Below the pieces are notes generated by a model. It was not told the origin of the DNA, searched no databases, and worked only from the letters and a program-made list of their open reading frames with translations. The position numbers and the translations under genes were made by a program. Shown in pieces: positions 24,486 through 31,150 of a stretch of 32,940 nt of DNA (position 1 is the first letter of the stretch; each line of letters opens with the position of its first letter). Source of the DNA: Chloroflexota bacterium (GTDB lineage Bacteria > Chloroflexota > Anaerolineae > JAAYEA01); assembly GCA_012689325.1 (NCBI GenBank), contig JAAYEA010000532.1:1-32940 (forward strand). The letters run 5' to 3'.

Positions 24486-27011
24486 ATGCGAGCGAACAGC
24501 CTCTTTGCACCGGACCATGCCATGACCCATCGCGAGAACAACCAGCCAAAGCATCGCAGCAAGTGGCCCTACCTCCTGGGTGGGCTGGCGGCGCTGTGCC
24601 TGATCGGCGCCGTCGCTGCCTATCTCTGGCTCTTTGCCGACCTGCCGGACCCCGCGTCCATGCGCCAGGTGCAGGCCAGGGAGACCACCAAGATCCTCGA
24701 CCGAGAGGGGCGGGTCCTCTACGAGTGGCTGGACAACGTGGAGGGCAAGCACACCTATGTGACCCTGGACCGCATCCCCCTGGCCTTGCAGCAAGCGACC
24801 GTCGCCACCGAGGACGCCACTTTCTATCGCAACCCCGGCGTCGACCTGGGAGGCATCCTGCGCGCCGCTTACTATAACCTGCGCTACGGCGAGATCACCT
24901 CCGGGGCCAGCACCATCACCCAACAGACGGCGCGGATCATCTTGTTGCCGGAGGAGCGCTGGGAGCGCACCTGGCGGCGCAAGCTGCGCGAGGCCTTCCT
25001 GGCCTGGCGGATCAGCCGCCTCTTTAGCAAGGGTGAGGTGCTGGAGCTCTACCTCAATTACAGCTATTACGGGAACTATGCCTACGGCGTCGAGGCGGCG
25101 GCGGAGGCCTACTTTGCCAAGCGCGCCGACGAGCTGGACCTGGCCGAAGCCGCCCTGTTGACCGGCTTGCTCCAGGCCCCGGTCCACTATAACCCGCTCA
25201 CCAACATGCAGGGGGCCAAGGAGCGGCAGGATGTCGTGCTGGGGCTGATGGTGGAAGCGGGGTATATCAGCCAAGAGGAGGCCGACCTGGCCTTGGGAGA
25301 GGCGCTGCGCTTTGCGGCTCGCCCCTTTGCCATCAACGCCCCGCATTTCGTGATGATGGTGCGGCAGCAGTTGGAGGAGTGGTACGGCGTGGAGGAGGTG
25401 GCGCGAGGCGGCTGGCGCGTGGTCACCACGCTGGACCTGGACATGCAGCGGCGCGCCGAAGAGATCGTCCGCTACCGCCTGCAACTGCTCTCCGACCCCG
25501 CCTACGATGGCATGGACCACAATGTGCGCAACGCCGCCGCCGTGGTGCTGGACCCAGCGACGGGCGAGGTGCTGGCCATGGTGGGCAGCCCCGACTATTT
25601 CGATGCCGACATCGACGGCGCGGTGAACGCCGCGCTGGCCCCGCGGCAGCCGGGGTCGTCGCTGAAGCCCTTCACCTATGCCGCGGCGCTGGGGGCTGGC
25701 TATACCCCGGCGACGGTGATCTTGGATGTGCGGCGGCCGTTCCTGACCGCCGAGGACCAGCCTTTCGTGCCGATCAACTATGACCGGCGCTTCTATGGGC
25801 CGATCTCGCTGCGCCGGGCGCTGGCTACCTCCTCCAACGTCGCCGCCGTCAGCGTGCTCCACGACATCGGCATCGCCTCGCTCACCGACCTGGCGCGGCG
25901 CATGGGTATCAACTGGCAGGGCGACCTGAAGCGTTTCGGCCTGGCCTTGACCCTGGGCGGCGGCGAGGTGCGCCTGCTGGACCTGACGGCGGCCTATGCC
26001 GGGCTGGCGCGCCAGGGCGTGCGGGTCGAGCCGGTCGCCATCTTGCGCATCGAGGGGCCGGATGGGAGCGGGCGCTACCAAAAGCCCGCGCCTGCGGAGG
26101 ATCGCGTGCTCGATCCCCGCGTGGCCTACCTGATCACTGACATCCTGGCCGATGACCAGGCGCGCGCGCCCGCCTTTGGCGAGCATAGCGCGCTCTATGT
26201 GGGGCGGCCGGCGGCGGTCAAGACGGGCACCACCACCGATTGGCGGGACAACTGGACGGTGGGCTATACGCCGGACCTCGTCATCGGCGTGTGGGCGGGC
26301 AACGCCGATAACGAGCCGATGAAGCAGGTCTCCGGCATCACCGGCGCGGCGCCCATCTGGCATCAGCTCATGGTCGAGTTGCTCAAGGGCAAGCCGGCCA
26401 CGGCCTTTGCGCGGCCTGAGGGCCTCGTGGAGGTGGAGGTCTGCCCCGAGTCGGGGCTCTTGCCGGGGCCGCATTGCCCCAACCGCCGCTACGAGCTGTT
26501 CATCGAGGGGACAGAGCCCGCGCAGCAGTGCGACGCCCACCAGCTCTACCGCATCGACGCCGCCACGGGCGCGCTGGCTGCCGCGTCCACGCCGCCCCAA
26601 CGGGTGATGGAGCGCGTCTATTGGGTGGTGCCGGCGGAGGCGCAGGAATGGGCGCGCGAGCAGGGGATCCCGCAGCCGCCCGCGCGGCTCACGCCGCCCC
26701 AGGCCGTAGATAACGCGGTGGCGTTGGAGATCATCAGCCCCGACCCCAATGCGGAATACGTGATCAGCGCGGCGCTGCCGCGCTCCGCACAATCCATCGA
26801 GATTGCGGCGCGCTGGCGGCTGGCCTCGGCGCCCCGGGCCGTGACGCTGCTGCTGGATGGCGAGCCGCTGGCTGAGCTGGCGCAGCCGCCGTATAGCCGC
26901 CTCTGGAACCTCGCGCCAGGCCAGCACATGGTCCAGGCCGAGGCGGTGGACGCCGAGGGCAAGCGATGGTCCAGCGCGCCGGTGCGCTTTACGGTCACGC
27001 CTGGGCGCTAA
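24486..27011 (+). CDS. Class A penicillin-binding protein (PBP1C-like transglycosylase/transpeptidase)
   Basis: Bifunctional peptidoglycan polymerase of 841 residues anchored by one helix (about residues 28-50). The GT51 glycosyltransferase has VATEDATFYRNPGVDLGG with catalytic Glu109 and GASTITQQTAR at 140-150. The transpeptidase has PGSSLKPF with Ser391/Lys394, SSN at 449-451 and KTGTT from 579. A C-terminal extension with VCPESGLLPGPHCPNRR and an Ig-like end (ALEIISPDPNAEYVISAALP) is characteristic of PBP1C. The His of the usual EDxxFxxHxG motif is replaced by Asn-Pro (FYRNPG). Two ATGs, at 24486 and 24522, are possible and neither has a clear ribosome-binding site. The upstream amidase fusion is 50 bp away and may be co-transcribed. 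Confidence 0.93.
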   Translation: MRANSLFAPDHAMTHRENNQPKHRSKWPYLLGGLAALCLIGAVAAYLWLFADLPDPASMRQVQARETTKILDREGRVLYEWLDNVEGKHTYVTLDRIPLALQQATVATEDATFYRNPGVDLGGILRAAYYNLRYGEITSGASTITQQTARIILLPEERWERTWRRKLREAFLAWRISRLFSKGEVLELYLNYSYYGNYAYGVEAAAEAYFAKRADELDLAEAALLTGLLQAPVHYNPLTNMQGAKERQDVVLGLMVEAGYISQEEADLALGEALRFAARPFAINAPHFVMMVRQQLEEWYGVEEVARGGWRVVTTLDLDMQRRAEEIVRYRLQLLSDPAYDGMDHNVRNAAAVVLDPATGEVLAMVGSPDYFDADIDGAVNAALAPRQPGSSLKPFTYAAALGAGYTPATVILDVRRPFLTAEDQPFVPINYDRRFYGPISLRRALATSSNVAAVSVLHDIGIASLTDLARRMGINWQGDLKRFGLALTLGGGEVRLLDLTAAYAGLARQGVRVEPVAILRIEGPDGSGRYQKPAPAEDRVLDPRVAYLITDILADDQARAPAFGEHSALYVGRPAAVKTGTTTDWRDNWTVGYTPDLVIGVWAGNADNEPMKQVSGITGAAPIWHQLMVELLKGKPATAFARPEGLVEVEVCPESGLLPGPHCPNRRYELFIEGTEPAQQCDAHQLYRIDAATGALAAASTPPQRVMERVYWVVPAEAQEWAREQGIPQPPARLTPPQAVDNAVALEIISPDPNAEYVISAALPRSAQSIEIAARWRLASAPRAVTLLLDGEPLAELAQPPYSRLWNLAPGQHMVQAEAVDAEGKRWSSAPVRFTVTPGR

Positions 27012-27035
27012 GCAGGCCTGGGCGGGCGCGCACAT

Positions 27036-27064
27036 TTGCATCGTAAGCCGATGGGGTATATAAT
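27036..27064 (+). promoter_or_regulatory. Promoter for tRNA-Pro
   Basis: TTGCAT at 27036-27041 and a perfect TATAAT at 27059-27064 with a 17-bp spacer, 13 bp before the tRNA. Confidence 0.7.
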
Positions 27065-27077
27065 AGCTCACGTCCAT

Positions 27078-27151
27078 CGGGGCGTAGCGCAGTTTGGTAG
27101 CGCGCACGGTTCGGGTCCGTGAAGTCGGAGGTTCAAGTCCTCTCGCCCCGA
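27078..27151 (+). tRNA. tRNA-Pro (anticodon CGG)
   Basis: Full cloverleaf of 74 nt. The acceptor stem CGGGGCG (27078-27084) pairs with CGCCCCG (27144-27150), with A27151 as discriminator. The anticodon stem CACGG/CCGTG encloses the loop TTCGGGT, giving anticodon CGG for CCG codons. The T-arm has GGTTCAAGTCC. The 3' CCA is not encoded. Confidence 0.95.
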
Positions 27152-27161
27152 CAGACCCATC

Positions 27162-27219
27162 ACTGGAGTATGCACAAGTGTCTCACCAGACACAAGCTGC
27201 ATACTCCAGTTTTTGTTTT
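27162..27219 (+). terminator. Long intrinsic terminator after tRNA-Pro
   Basis: ACTGGAGTATGCA (27162-27174) pairs perfectly with 27198-27210, and the loop holds a nested hairpin (GTGTCT with AGACAC). TTTTGTTTT follows. Confidence 0.85.
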
Positions 27220-27417
27220 CCGGGGAGTCGTGCCAACCCGAGTATGCGCGGATACAGGGACCAGAGGGCGCGTCTTTCGGAGGCAGCTCGCAGCCTTGCT
27301 CTGTCTTTCGCCATCGTCAGGTGCGCCCAAGGCGAGCCACGCGCCCCCGCGACTCGGGGTGACCGGGCGCCGCCGAAGGGGACTTGGCTCAGTTCCTGGG
27401 TTTTATGCTCATTTGCC
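27220..27417. other. Non-coding spacer without recognised content
   Basis: About 200 bp between the tRNA terminator and the promoter at 27418. Short open frames here lack ribosome-binding sites and read as random high-GC sequence. I see no RNA motif or repeat beyond a third partial copy of GAGTATGC. Confidence 0.4.
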
Positions 27418-27446
27418 TTGACAAACTTGCCAATTTGACATATAAT
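27418..27446 (+). promoter_or_regulatory. Full-consensus promoter for the protease gene
   Basis: TTGACA at 27418-27423 and TATAAT at 27441-27446 with a 17-bp spacer, identical to the sigma-A consensus and the strongest promoter in the window. Transcription would start near 27453. Confidence 0.88.
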
Positions 27447-27452
27447 ATGTAG

Positions 27453-27711
27453 AGGGAGGAAAGTCTTTCGCTGAGGATCGCTTGGCTGCCCTGTTCGGGG
27501 GTGCACAGGGCTGAGGCCGCTGGTTTGGGACGCCCACGGCGGGTGCGCGCTGTTGATCGTTCTCAGCACCCGCCGAGGATGCCCCGGCCGTGGCCCGAGA
27601 TGGAGAGGAAGGTGATGACCAGAGCCTGTCCTCAGAGGCAGGGTGGTGGCGCGTGGACGTTGCTCTCAGCGCAGCTTGTGGCTGAACCAATGGGAGGAAC
27701 CAGGAGGCAAC
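27453..27711 (+). other. Long structured 5' leader of the protease mRNA
   Basis: About 260 nt separate the expected transcription start from ATG 27712. Two clear hairpins are present: GCCCTGT/ACAGGGC at 27488-27511 and a 10-bp stem with CGGCGGGTGC at 27537-27546 pairing with 27566-27575. No T run follows either. Short frames starting at 27616 and 27643 overlap the main start. I recognise no known riboswitch. The leader may control translation or stability. Confidence 0.45.
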
Positions 27712-29946
27712 ATGAAAGCGCGTTGGGCTGCTGCTTTTCGTCTGGTCATGGTTTCCATCGTATTGCTGGTCGGCATGACCGCCGCGGCCTTGCCAGCGGC
27801 GGGCGACGCCCCGCCAGAGATCCACGTCACGGAGCGCGATAACGGCAAGTCCATCGACCTGAACGGCGAGGTGCTGGTCGTCCATTTGGAGAGCAACCCC
27901 TCCACCGGCTATGGCTGGCAGGTGCAGGGGCTCGGCGCGGGCGTGCTGCGCCAGTTGGATGAGGCAGAGTGGCTGCCGACCAGCGAGGGCAAGCTCGGCG
28001 CGCCGGGCACCCAAGTGCTGCGCTTCGCCGCCGCCAACAAGGGCGTGGCCATCCTCAAGCTCGTCTATGGCCGTCCCTGGGGGGCCGCTGGCGCGGCGAA
28101 CCTTGCCGCCTCGGCCCGGACCTTTTCCCTGGAGGTGCGCGCGAACGCGCCTTCCAAGGACACGGGCTATCCCGCGCCGGCCGCGCAGGAGCCGGACCTG
28201 GCCGTGGACCAGAAGCTGCCCGCGGCGGATGGCGGGGCGTCACTGGCTGCCGTGCCCTCGGCCTACAACTGGTGTACCCTCGGGGGCTGCACCCCGGTGC
28301 GCGATCAGGGCAACTGCGGCAGTTGTTGGGCCTTTGGCACCGTCGGCCCCATCGAGATGAACATCCTGATCAAGGACGGGGCCTCCAAGGACCTGGCGGA
28401 ACAGTGGCTGGTGTCGTGCAACACCGATGGCTATGGCTGCGATGGCGGCTGGTGGGCGCACAAGTACTTTGTGTCGCCAGGGGCGGTCTATGAGAGCGCC
28501 TTTCCCTATACTGCCACCGATGTTCCCTGCGGCGGGCCCTACACCTACCACGAAAAGATCGCCAGTTGGGCCTATGTCGGCACCAGCTACAGCGTCCCTA
28601 GCACGGACGCCATCAAGCAGGCGATCTATGATCGGGGCCCGGTATCCGCCGCGGTGTGCGTCAACACGGCCTTCCGGAGCTACACCAGCGGGGTCTTTAA
28701 TCCCGCGACCTCGTGCACCACGATGAACCACGCCATCGTCCTGGTGGGCTGGGATGACGCCCTGGGAGCCTGGCGGCTGCGCAACTCGTGGGGAGACGAC
28801 TGGGGCGAGGGCGGCTACATGTGGATAGCCTACGGCAAGAACCGGGTCGGCTACGCGGCCGCCTCCGTGGTCTACAATAGCTCGGTGCCGCCCACGCCGC
28901 CCGCTGCTCCGACCAACCTGGCGGCAACCGCCGTCTCGTACAGCCAGATTAATCTGGCCTGGACCGATAACTCGGGCAACGAGACTGGCTTCAAGATCGA
29001 GCGTTGCACCGGCGCGGACTGCAATGGTTTTGCGCAGATCGCCACGGTCGGCGCGGGCGTGACCAGCTATGCGAACACCGGGCTGGCCGCGTCCACGAGC
29101 TATAGCTACCGGGTGCGGGCCTACAACGATGGCGGCGACTCGGACTATTCCAACACGGCCACCGCGATGACGCCTGATCCCCCGGCCGGAGCCAAGCTCT
29201 ACCTGGGCTCCAGCACCGCGGGCACGGCCGGAGGCGTCGCCTTCGCCGATGAGGATATCCTGATCAAGGATATGGGCACCGGCGCCTGGTCGCTGTTCAT
29301 AGATGGCTCGGACATCGGGCTGGCCAACACCGACATCGATGCCTTTGAGCTGCAAGCCGGTGGCTCGCTGCTGATGAGCTTTGACACCGACTTTACCCTG
29401 AGCGGCTTGGGCGCGGTGGACGACTCGGATATCCTGCGCTTCACACCCACCTCGACGGGCGCCACGACGGCCGGGAGCTGGTCGTGGTATTTCGACGGCT
29501 CGGACGTGGGCCTCTCGACCAGCGACGAGGACGTGGACGCCTTCGCCCTGCTGCCGGACGGCCGGCTGCTGGTCAGCACGCTGGGCAGCTTTTCGGTGAC
29601 GGGCGCGTCGGGCGCGGACGAGGACCTGATCGCCTTCACGCCGACGGCTCTGGGGTCCACCACCTCTGGCGCCTGGGCCATGTACTTTGATGGCTCGGAT
29701 GTGGGGCTCTCTTCCACGTCGAACGAGGACGTGAACGCCGCCTGGGTGGACGCGGCTGGCAAGATCTACCTGAGCACCGTGGGCAGCTTTGGCGTCACCG
29801 GCGTCAGCGGCGATGGTTCAGACATCATCGTCTGCACGCCGGGCACGCTGGGCAGCACGACAACCTGCACGTGGACGATGTACTGGGATGGCTCGGCCAA
29901 CGGCTTTACGGGCGAGGTCACCGATTCGCTCAGCATCATCCCCTAA
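27712..29946 (+). CDS. Secreted fusion of chagasin-type inhibitor (I42) and papain-like protease (C1A) with FN3 and C-terminal repeats
   Basis: Exported protein of 744 residues; ATG 27712 follows AGGAGG. A signal peptide spans residues 1-30. Residues about 33-145 match the chagasin inhibitor family, with all three binding loops: NPSTGYGW at 62-69, GAPGT at 96-100 and RPW at 121-123. A papain-type domain occupies about 180-390: oxyanion Gln199 and nucleophile Cys205 (DQGNCGSCWAF), His340 (MNHAIVLVGW) and Asn358 (RNSWGDDWGEGGYMWIAYG). An FN3 domain (about 398-492) and four repeats of about 65 residues ending in W-x-x-Y-x-DGSDVGL follow. The usual papain propeptide is missing and the inhibitor domain stands in its place, suggesting intramolecular inhibition until cleavage. 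No sortase motif is seen. Confidence 0.92.
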   Translation: MKARWAAAFRLVMVSIVLLVGMTAAALPAAGDAPPEIHVTERDNGKSIDLNGEVLVVHLESNPSTGYGWQVQGLGAGVLRQLDEAEWLPTSEGKLGAPGTQVLRFAAANKGVAILKLVYGRPWGAAGAANLAASARTFSLEVRANAPSKDTGYPAPAAQEPDLAVDQKLPAADGGASLAAVPSAYNWCTLGGCTPVRDQGNCGSCWAFGTVGPIEMNILIKDGASKDLAEQWLVSCNTDGYGCDGGWWAHKYFVSPGAVYESAFPYTATDVPCGGPYTYHEKIASWAYVGTSYSVPSTDAIKQAIYDRGPVSAAVCVNTAFRSYTSGVFNPATSCTTMNHAIVLVGWDDALGAWRLRNSWGDDWGEGGYMWIAYGKNRVGYAAASVVYNSSVPPTPPAAPTNLAATAVSYSQINLAWTDNSGNETGFKIERCTGADCNGFAQIATVGAGVTSYANTGLAASTSYSYRVRAYNDGGDSDYSNTATAMTPDPPAGAKLYLGSSTAGTAGGVAFADEDILIKDMGTGAWSLFIDGSDIGLANTDIDAFELQAGGSLLMSFDTDFTLSGLGAVDDSDILRFTPTSTGATTAGSWSWYFDGSDVGLSTSDEDVDAFALLPDGRLLVSTLGSFSVTGASGADEDLIAFTPTALGSTTSGAWAMYFDGSDVGLSSTSNEDVNAAWVDAAGKIYLSTVGSFGVTGVSGDGSDIIVCTPGTLGSTTTCTWTMYWDGSANGFTGEVTDSLSIIP
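29197..29937 (+). repeat. Four in-frame repeats of about 195 bp in the protease gene
   Basis: The anchor DGSD(I/V)GL, or DGSANGF in the last copy, starts at 29302, 29494, 29689 and 29887, spaced 192, 195 and 198 bp. Units also share the patterns DEDVDAFAL, LLVSTLGSFSVTG and LGSTTSG. They may form beta-propeller-like or stacked beta units outside the cell. Confidence 0.75.
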
Positions 29947-30017
29947 AGCACGCGGAGAGCCAAAAGACGGAGAGGCGTAGGGGCGCGAGACATCCACCTC
30001 TAGCTCCTGGCTAGGCT

Positions 30018-30053
30018 GCAACGGCCGCTACCCGGTTGGGTGGCGGCCGTTGC
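30018..30053 (+). terminator. Stem-loop after the protease gene
   Basis: GCAACGGCCGC at 30018-30028 pairs perfectly with GCGGCCGTTGC at 30043-30053 (11 bp, 14-nt loop). There is no T run, so it may be a weak or factor-assisted terminator. Confidence 0.5.
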
Positions 30054-30094
30054 CATGGGAGCGCTGCGGCGCAGGGCCACAGCGCTTGGCCCAA

Positions 30095-30124
30095 CAAAAA
30101 AGCCCACAGGGCGAGCCTGTGAGC
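30095..30124 (-). terminator. Intrinsic terminator of the lysine-rich small gene
   Basis: On the minus strand GCTCACAGG pairs with CCTGTGGGC across a short loop (one G-T pair), followed by TTTTTTG. It lies about 80 bp after the stop at 30203. Confidence 0.8.
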
Positions 30125-30202
30125 TCTTCGAAGTGAAAGAAGCGGTCGTTGGACCCGGTTACCAGATGCGCGATACCCGGGGCCTCCGGCCTGGGGCGGG
30201 GT

Positions 30203-30289
30203 TCATTCCGCCTTGGGCGCTTTCTTCTGCTTCTTGTCCTTCTTCTGCTTCTTTTCCTTCTTCTCGGGCTTTTGCTCTTTGTTGGCCAT
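30203..30289 (-). CDS. 28-residue lysine-rich small protein
   Basis: Short gene from ATG 30289 to TGA at 30205-30203. GGGGAGG lies 9 nt before the start, a promoter is at 30354-30326 and an intrinsic terminator at 30124-30095, so it has a complete transcription unit of its own. The product starts MANKEQKPEKK and continues with alternating Lys, Glu, Gln and Asp blocks, ending KKAPKAE; half of its residues are Lys. It should be unstructured or a charged helix, perhaps binding nucleic acid or the ribosome. I recognise no family. It diverges from rubrerythrin, with 188 bp between start codons. Confidence 0.6.
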   Translation of the reverse strand: MANKEQKPEKKEKKQKKDKKQKKAPKAE

Positions 30290-30325
30290 GCTTATCGCCT
30301 CCCCTCTGTTGAGTACTGTGAGGAA

Positions 30326-30354
30326 ATTATAAGTCAATAGTGCAAACAAGCCAA
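30326..30354 (-). promoter_or_regulatory. Promoter of the lysine-rich small gene
   Basis: On the minus strand TTGGCT (30354-30349) and a perfect TATAAT (30331-30326) with a 17-bp spacer, giving a leader of about 30 nt. Confidence 0.7.
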
Positions 30355-30371
30355 ATAGCGAATTCGCTGGA

Positions 30372-30400
30372 TTGCCAAACCGGGCACTCTGCGCTATACT
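30372..30400 (+). promoter_or_regulatory. Promoter for rubrerythrin
   Basis: TTGCCA at 30372-30377 and TATACT at 30395-30400 with a 17-bp spacer. It is divergent from the promoter at 30326-30354, with the -35 elements about 18 bp apart, so one regulator could affect both. Confidence 0.72.
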
Positions 30401-30477
30401 GTGTGCCAGCGGGGACCGCACCCAGAGTCTATGCTTCTGTGGCGCACGAGCAGAACCATCAGTAAAGGAGATGCAGC

Positions 30478-31053
30478 ATGGCTACCCTCAAGGGCACCCA
30501 GACCGAGAAGAACCTGCTGGCCGCTTTTGCCGGCGAGTCGCAGGCTAGGAACCGCTACACCTACTTTGCCTCCGTCGCGAAAAAGGCGGGGTACGAGCAG
30601 ATCGCCGCGATTTTCCTCGATACCGCCGAAAATGAGAAAGAACACGCCAAGATGTTCTTCCAGCAGTTGGAGGGCGGCGAGGTCGAGATCACGGCCAGTT
30701 ACCCCGCCGGCGTGATCGGCGACACCGCGGCCAACCTGGCGGCTGCCGCTGCGGGCGAAAAGATGGAATGGACTGCCATCTACAAGGACTTTGAAAAACA
30801 AGCCCGCGCCGATGGCCTGCCCAAGATCGCGGCCGTCTTTAAGGAGATCGCCGAGGTGGAGGAGCAGCACGAGAAGCGCTACCTGAAGCTGCTCAAGAAC
30901 GTGCAAGAGGGCAAGGTCTTTGAAAAGGATGAGGTGGTGTATTGGCGTTGCCGCAACTGCGGCTATGTGCACAAGGGCAAAAAGGCGCCCGCCGCCTGCC
31001 CCGCCTGTCTCCACCCGCAGGCCTACTACGAGGTCTTGGGCGAGAATTACTAG
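30478..31053 (+). CDS. rbr: Rubrerythrin
   Basis: Non-heme iron peroxidase of 191 residues that reduces hydrogen peroxide in anaerobes and microaerophiles. The N-terminal four-helix domain holds the diiron ligands in FAGESQARNRYTYFA, AENEKEHAKMFF and a second pair around EIAEVEEQHEKRYLKLL. The C-terminal rubredoxin-like domain has CRNCGYVHKG and CPACLHP, four Cys for one iron. AAAGGAG precedes ATG 30478. It is monocistronic, with a promoter at 30372-30400 and a 16-bp perfect terminator stem at 31101-31137. Oxidative stress control is likely, but no PerR box was recognised. Confidence 0.96.
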   Translation: MATLKGTQTEKNLLAAFAGESQARNRYTYFASVAKKAGYEQIAAIFLDTAENEKEHAKMFFQQLEGGEVEITASYPAGVIGDTAANLAAAAAGEKMEWTAIYKDFEKQARADGLPKIAAVFKEIAEVEEQHEKRYLKLLKNVQEGKVFEKDEVVYWRCRNCGYVHKGKKAPAACPACLHPQAYYEVLGENY

Positions 31054-31100
31054 CCCACAGCGCGGCTAGTCGCTGGCCTTGCTACAGCATTCCCTCACAA

Positions 31101-31137
31101 CCAAGATGGGCTGCGGGGTCACCGCAGCCCATCTTGG
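31101..31137. terminator. Long hairpin between convergent rubrerythrin and GH28 genes
   Basis: A perfect 16-bp stem (CCAAGATGGGCTGCGG at 31101-31116, complement at 31122-31137) with a 5-nt loop. T-rich flanks are short. It probably serves both convergent genes. Confidence 0.8.
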
Positions 31138-31150
31138 TTCATACAACCCT

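Noticed and set aside
24252-27107. Minus-strand open frame of 951 codons opposite the PBP gene
   Set aside because: Arg/His/Gly-rich composition, no recognisable domain, no ribosome-binding site. It is a shadow of the strong codon bias of the plus-strand PBP gene.
27078-27240. tRNA-Pro as an integration (attachment) site
   Set aside because: No integrase gene and no second copy of the tRNA 3' end is found in the window.
27453-27480. GAGGGAGGAAAGTC resembles the start of bacterial RNase P RNA
   Set aside because: None of the other conserved RNase P segments follow (no ACAGNRA or long-range partner), and the stretch lies in an mRNA leader.
27616-27842. Short frames starting at 27616 and 27643 overlapping the protease start
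   Set aside because: The second would extend the protease upstream of its clear signal peptide and AGGAGG site. The first is out of frame and has no domain; it was kept only as a remark on the leader.
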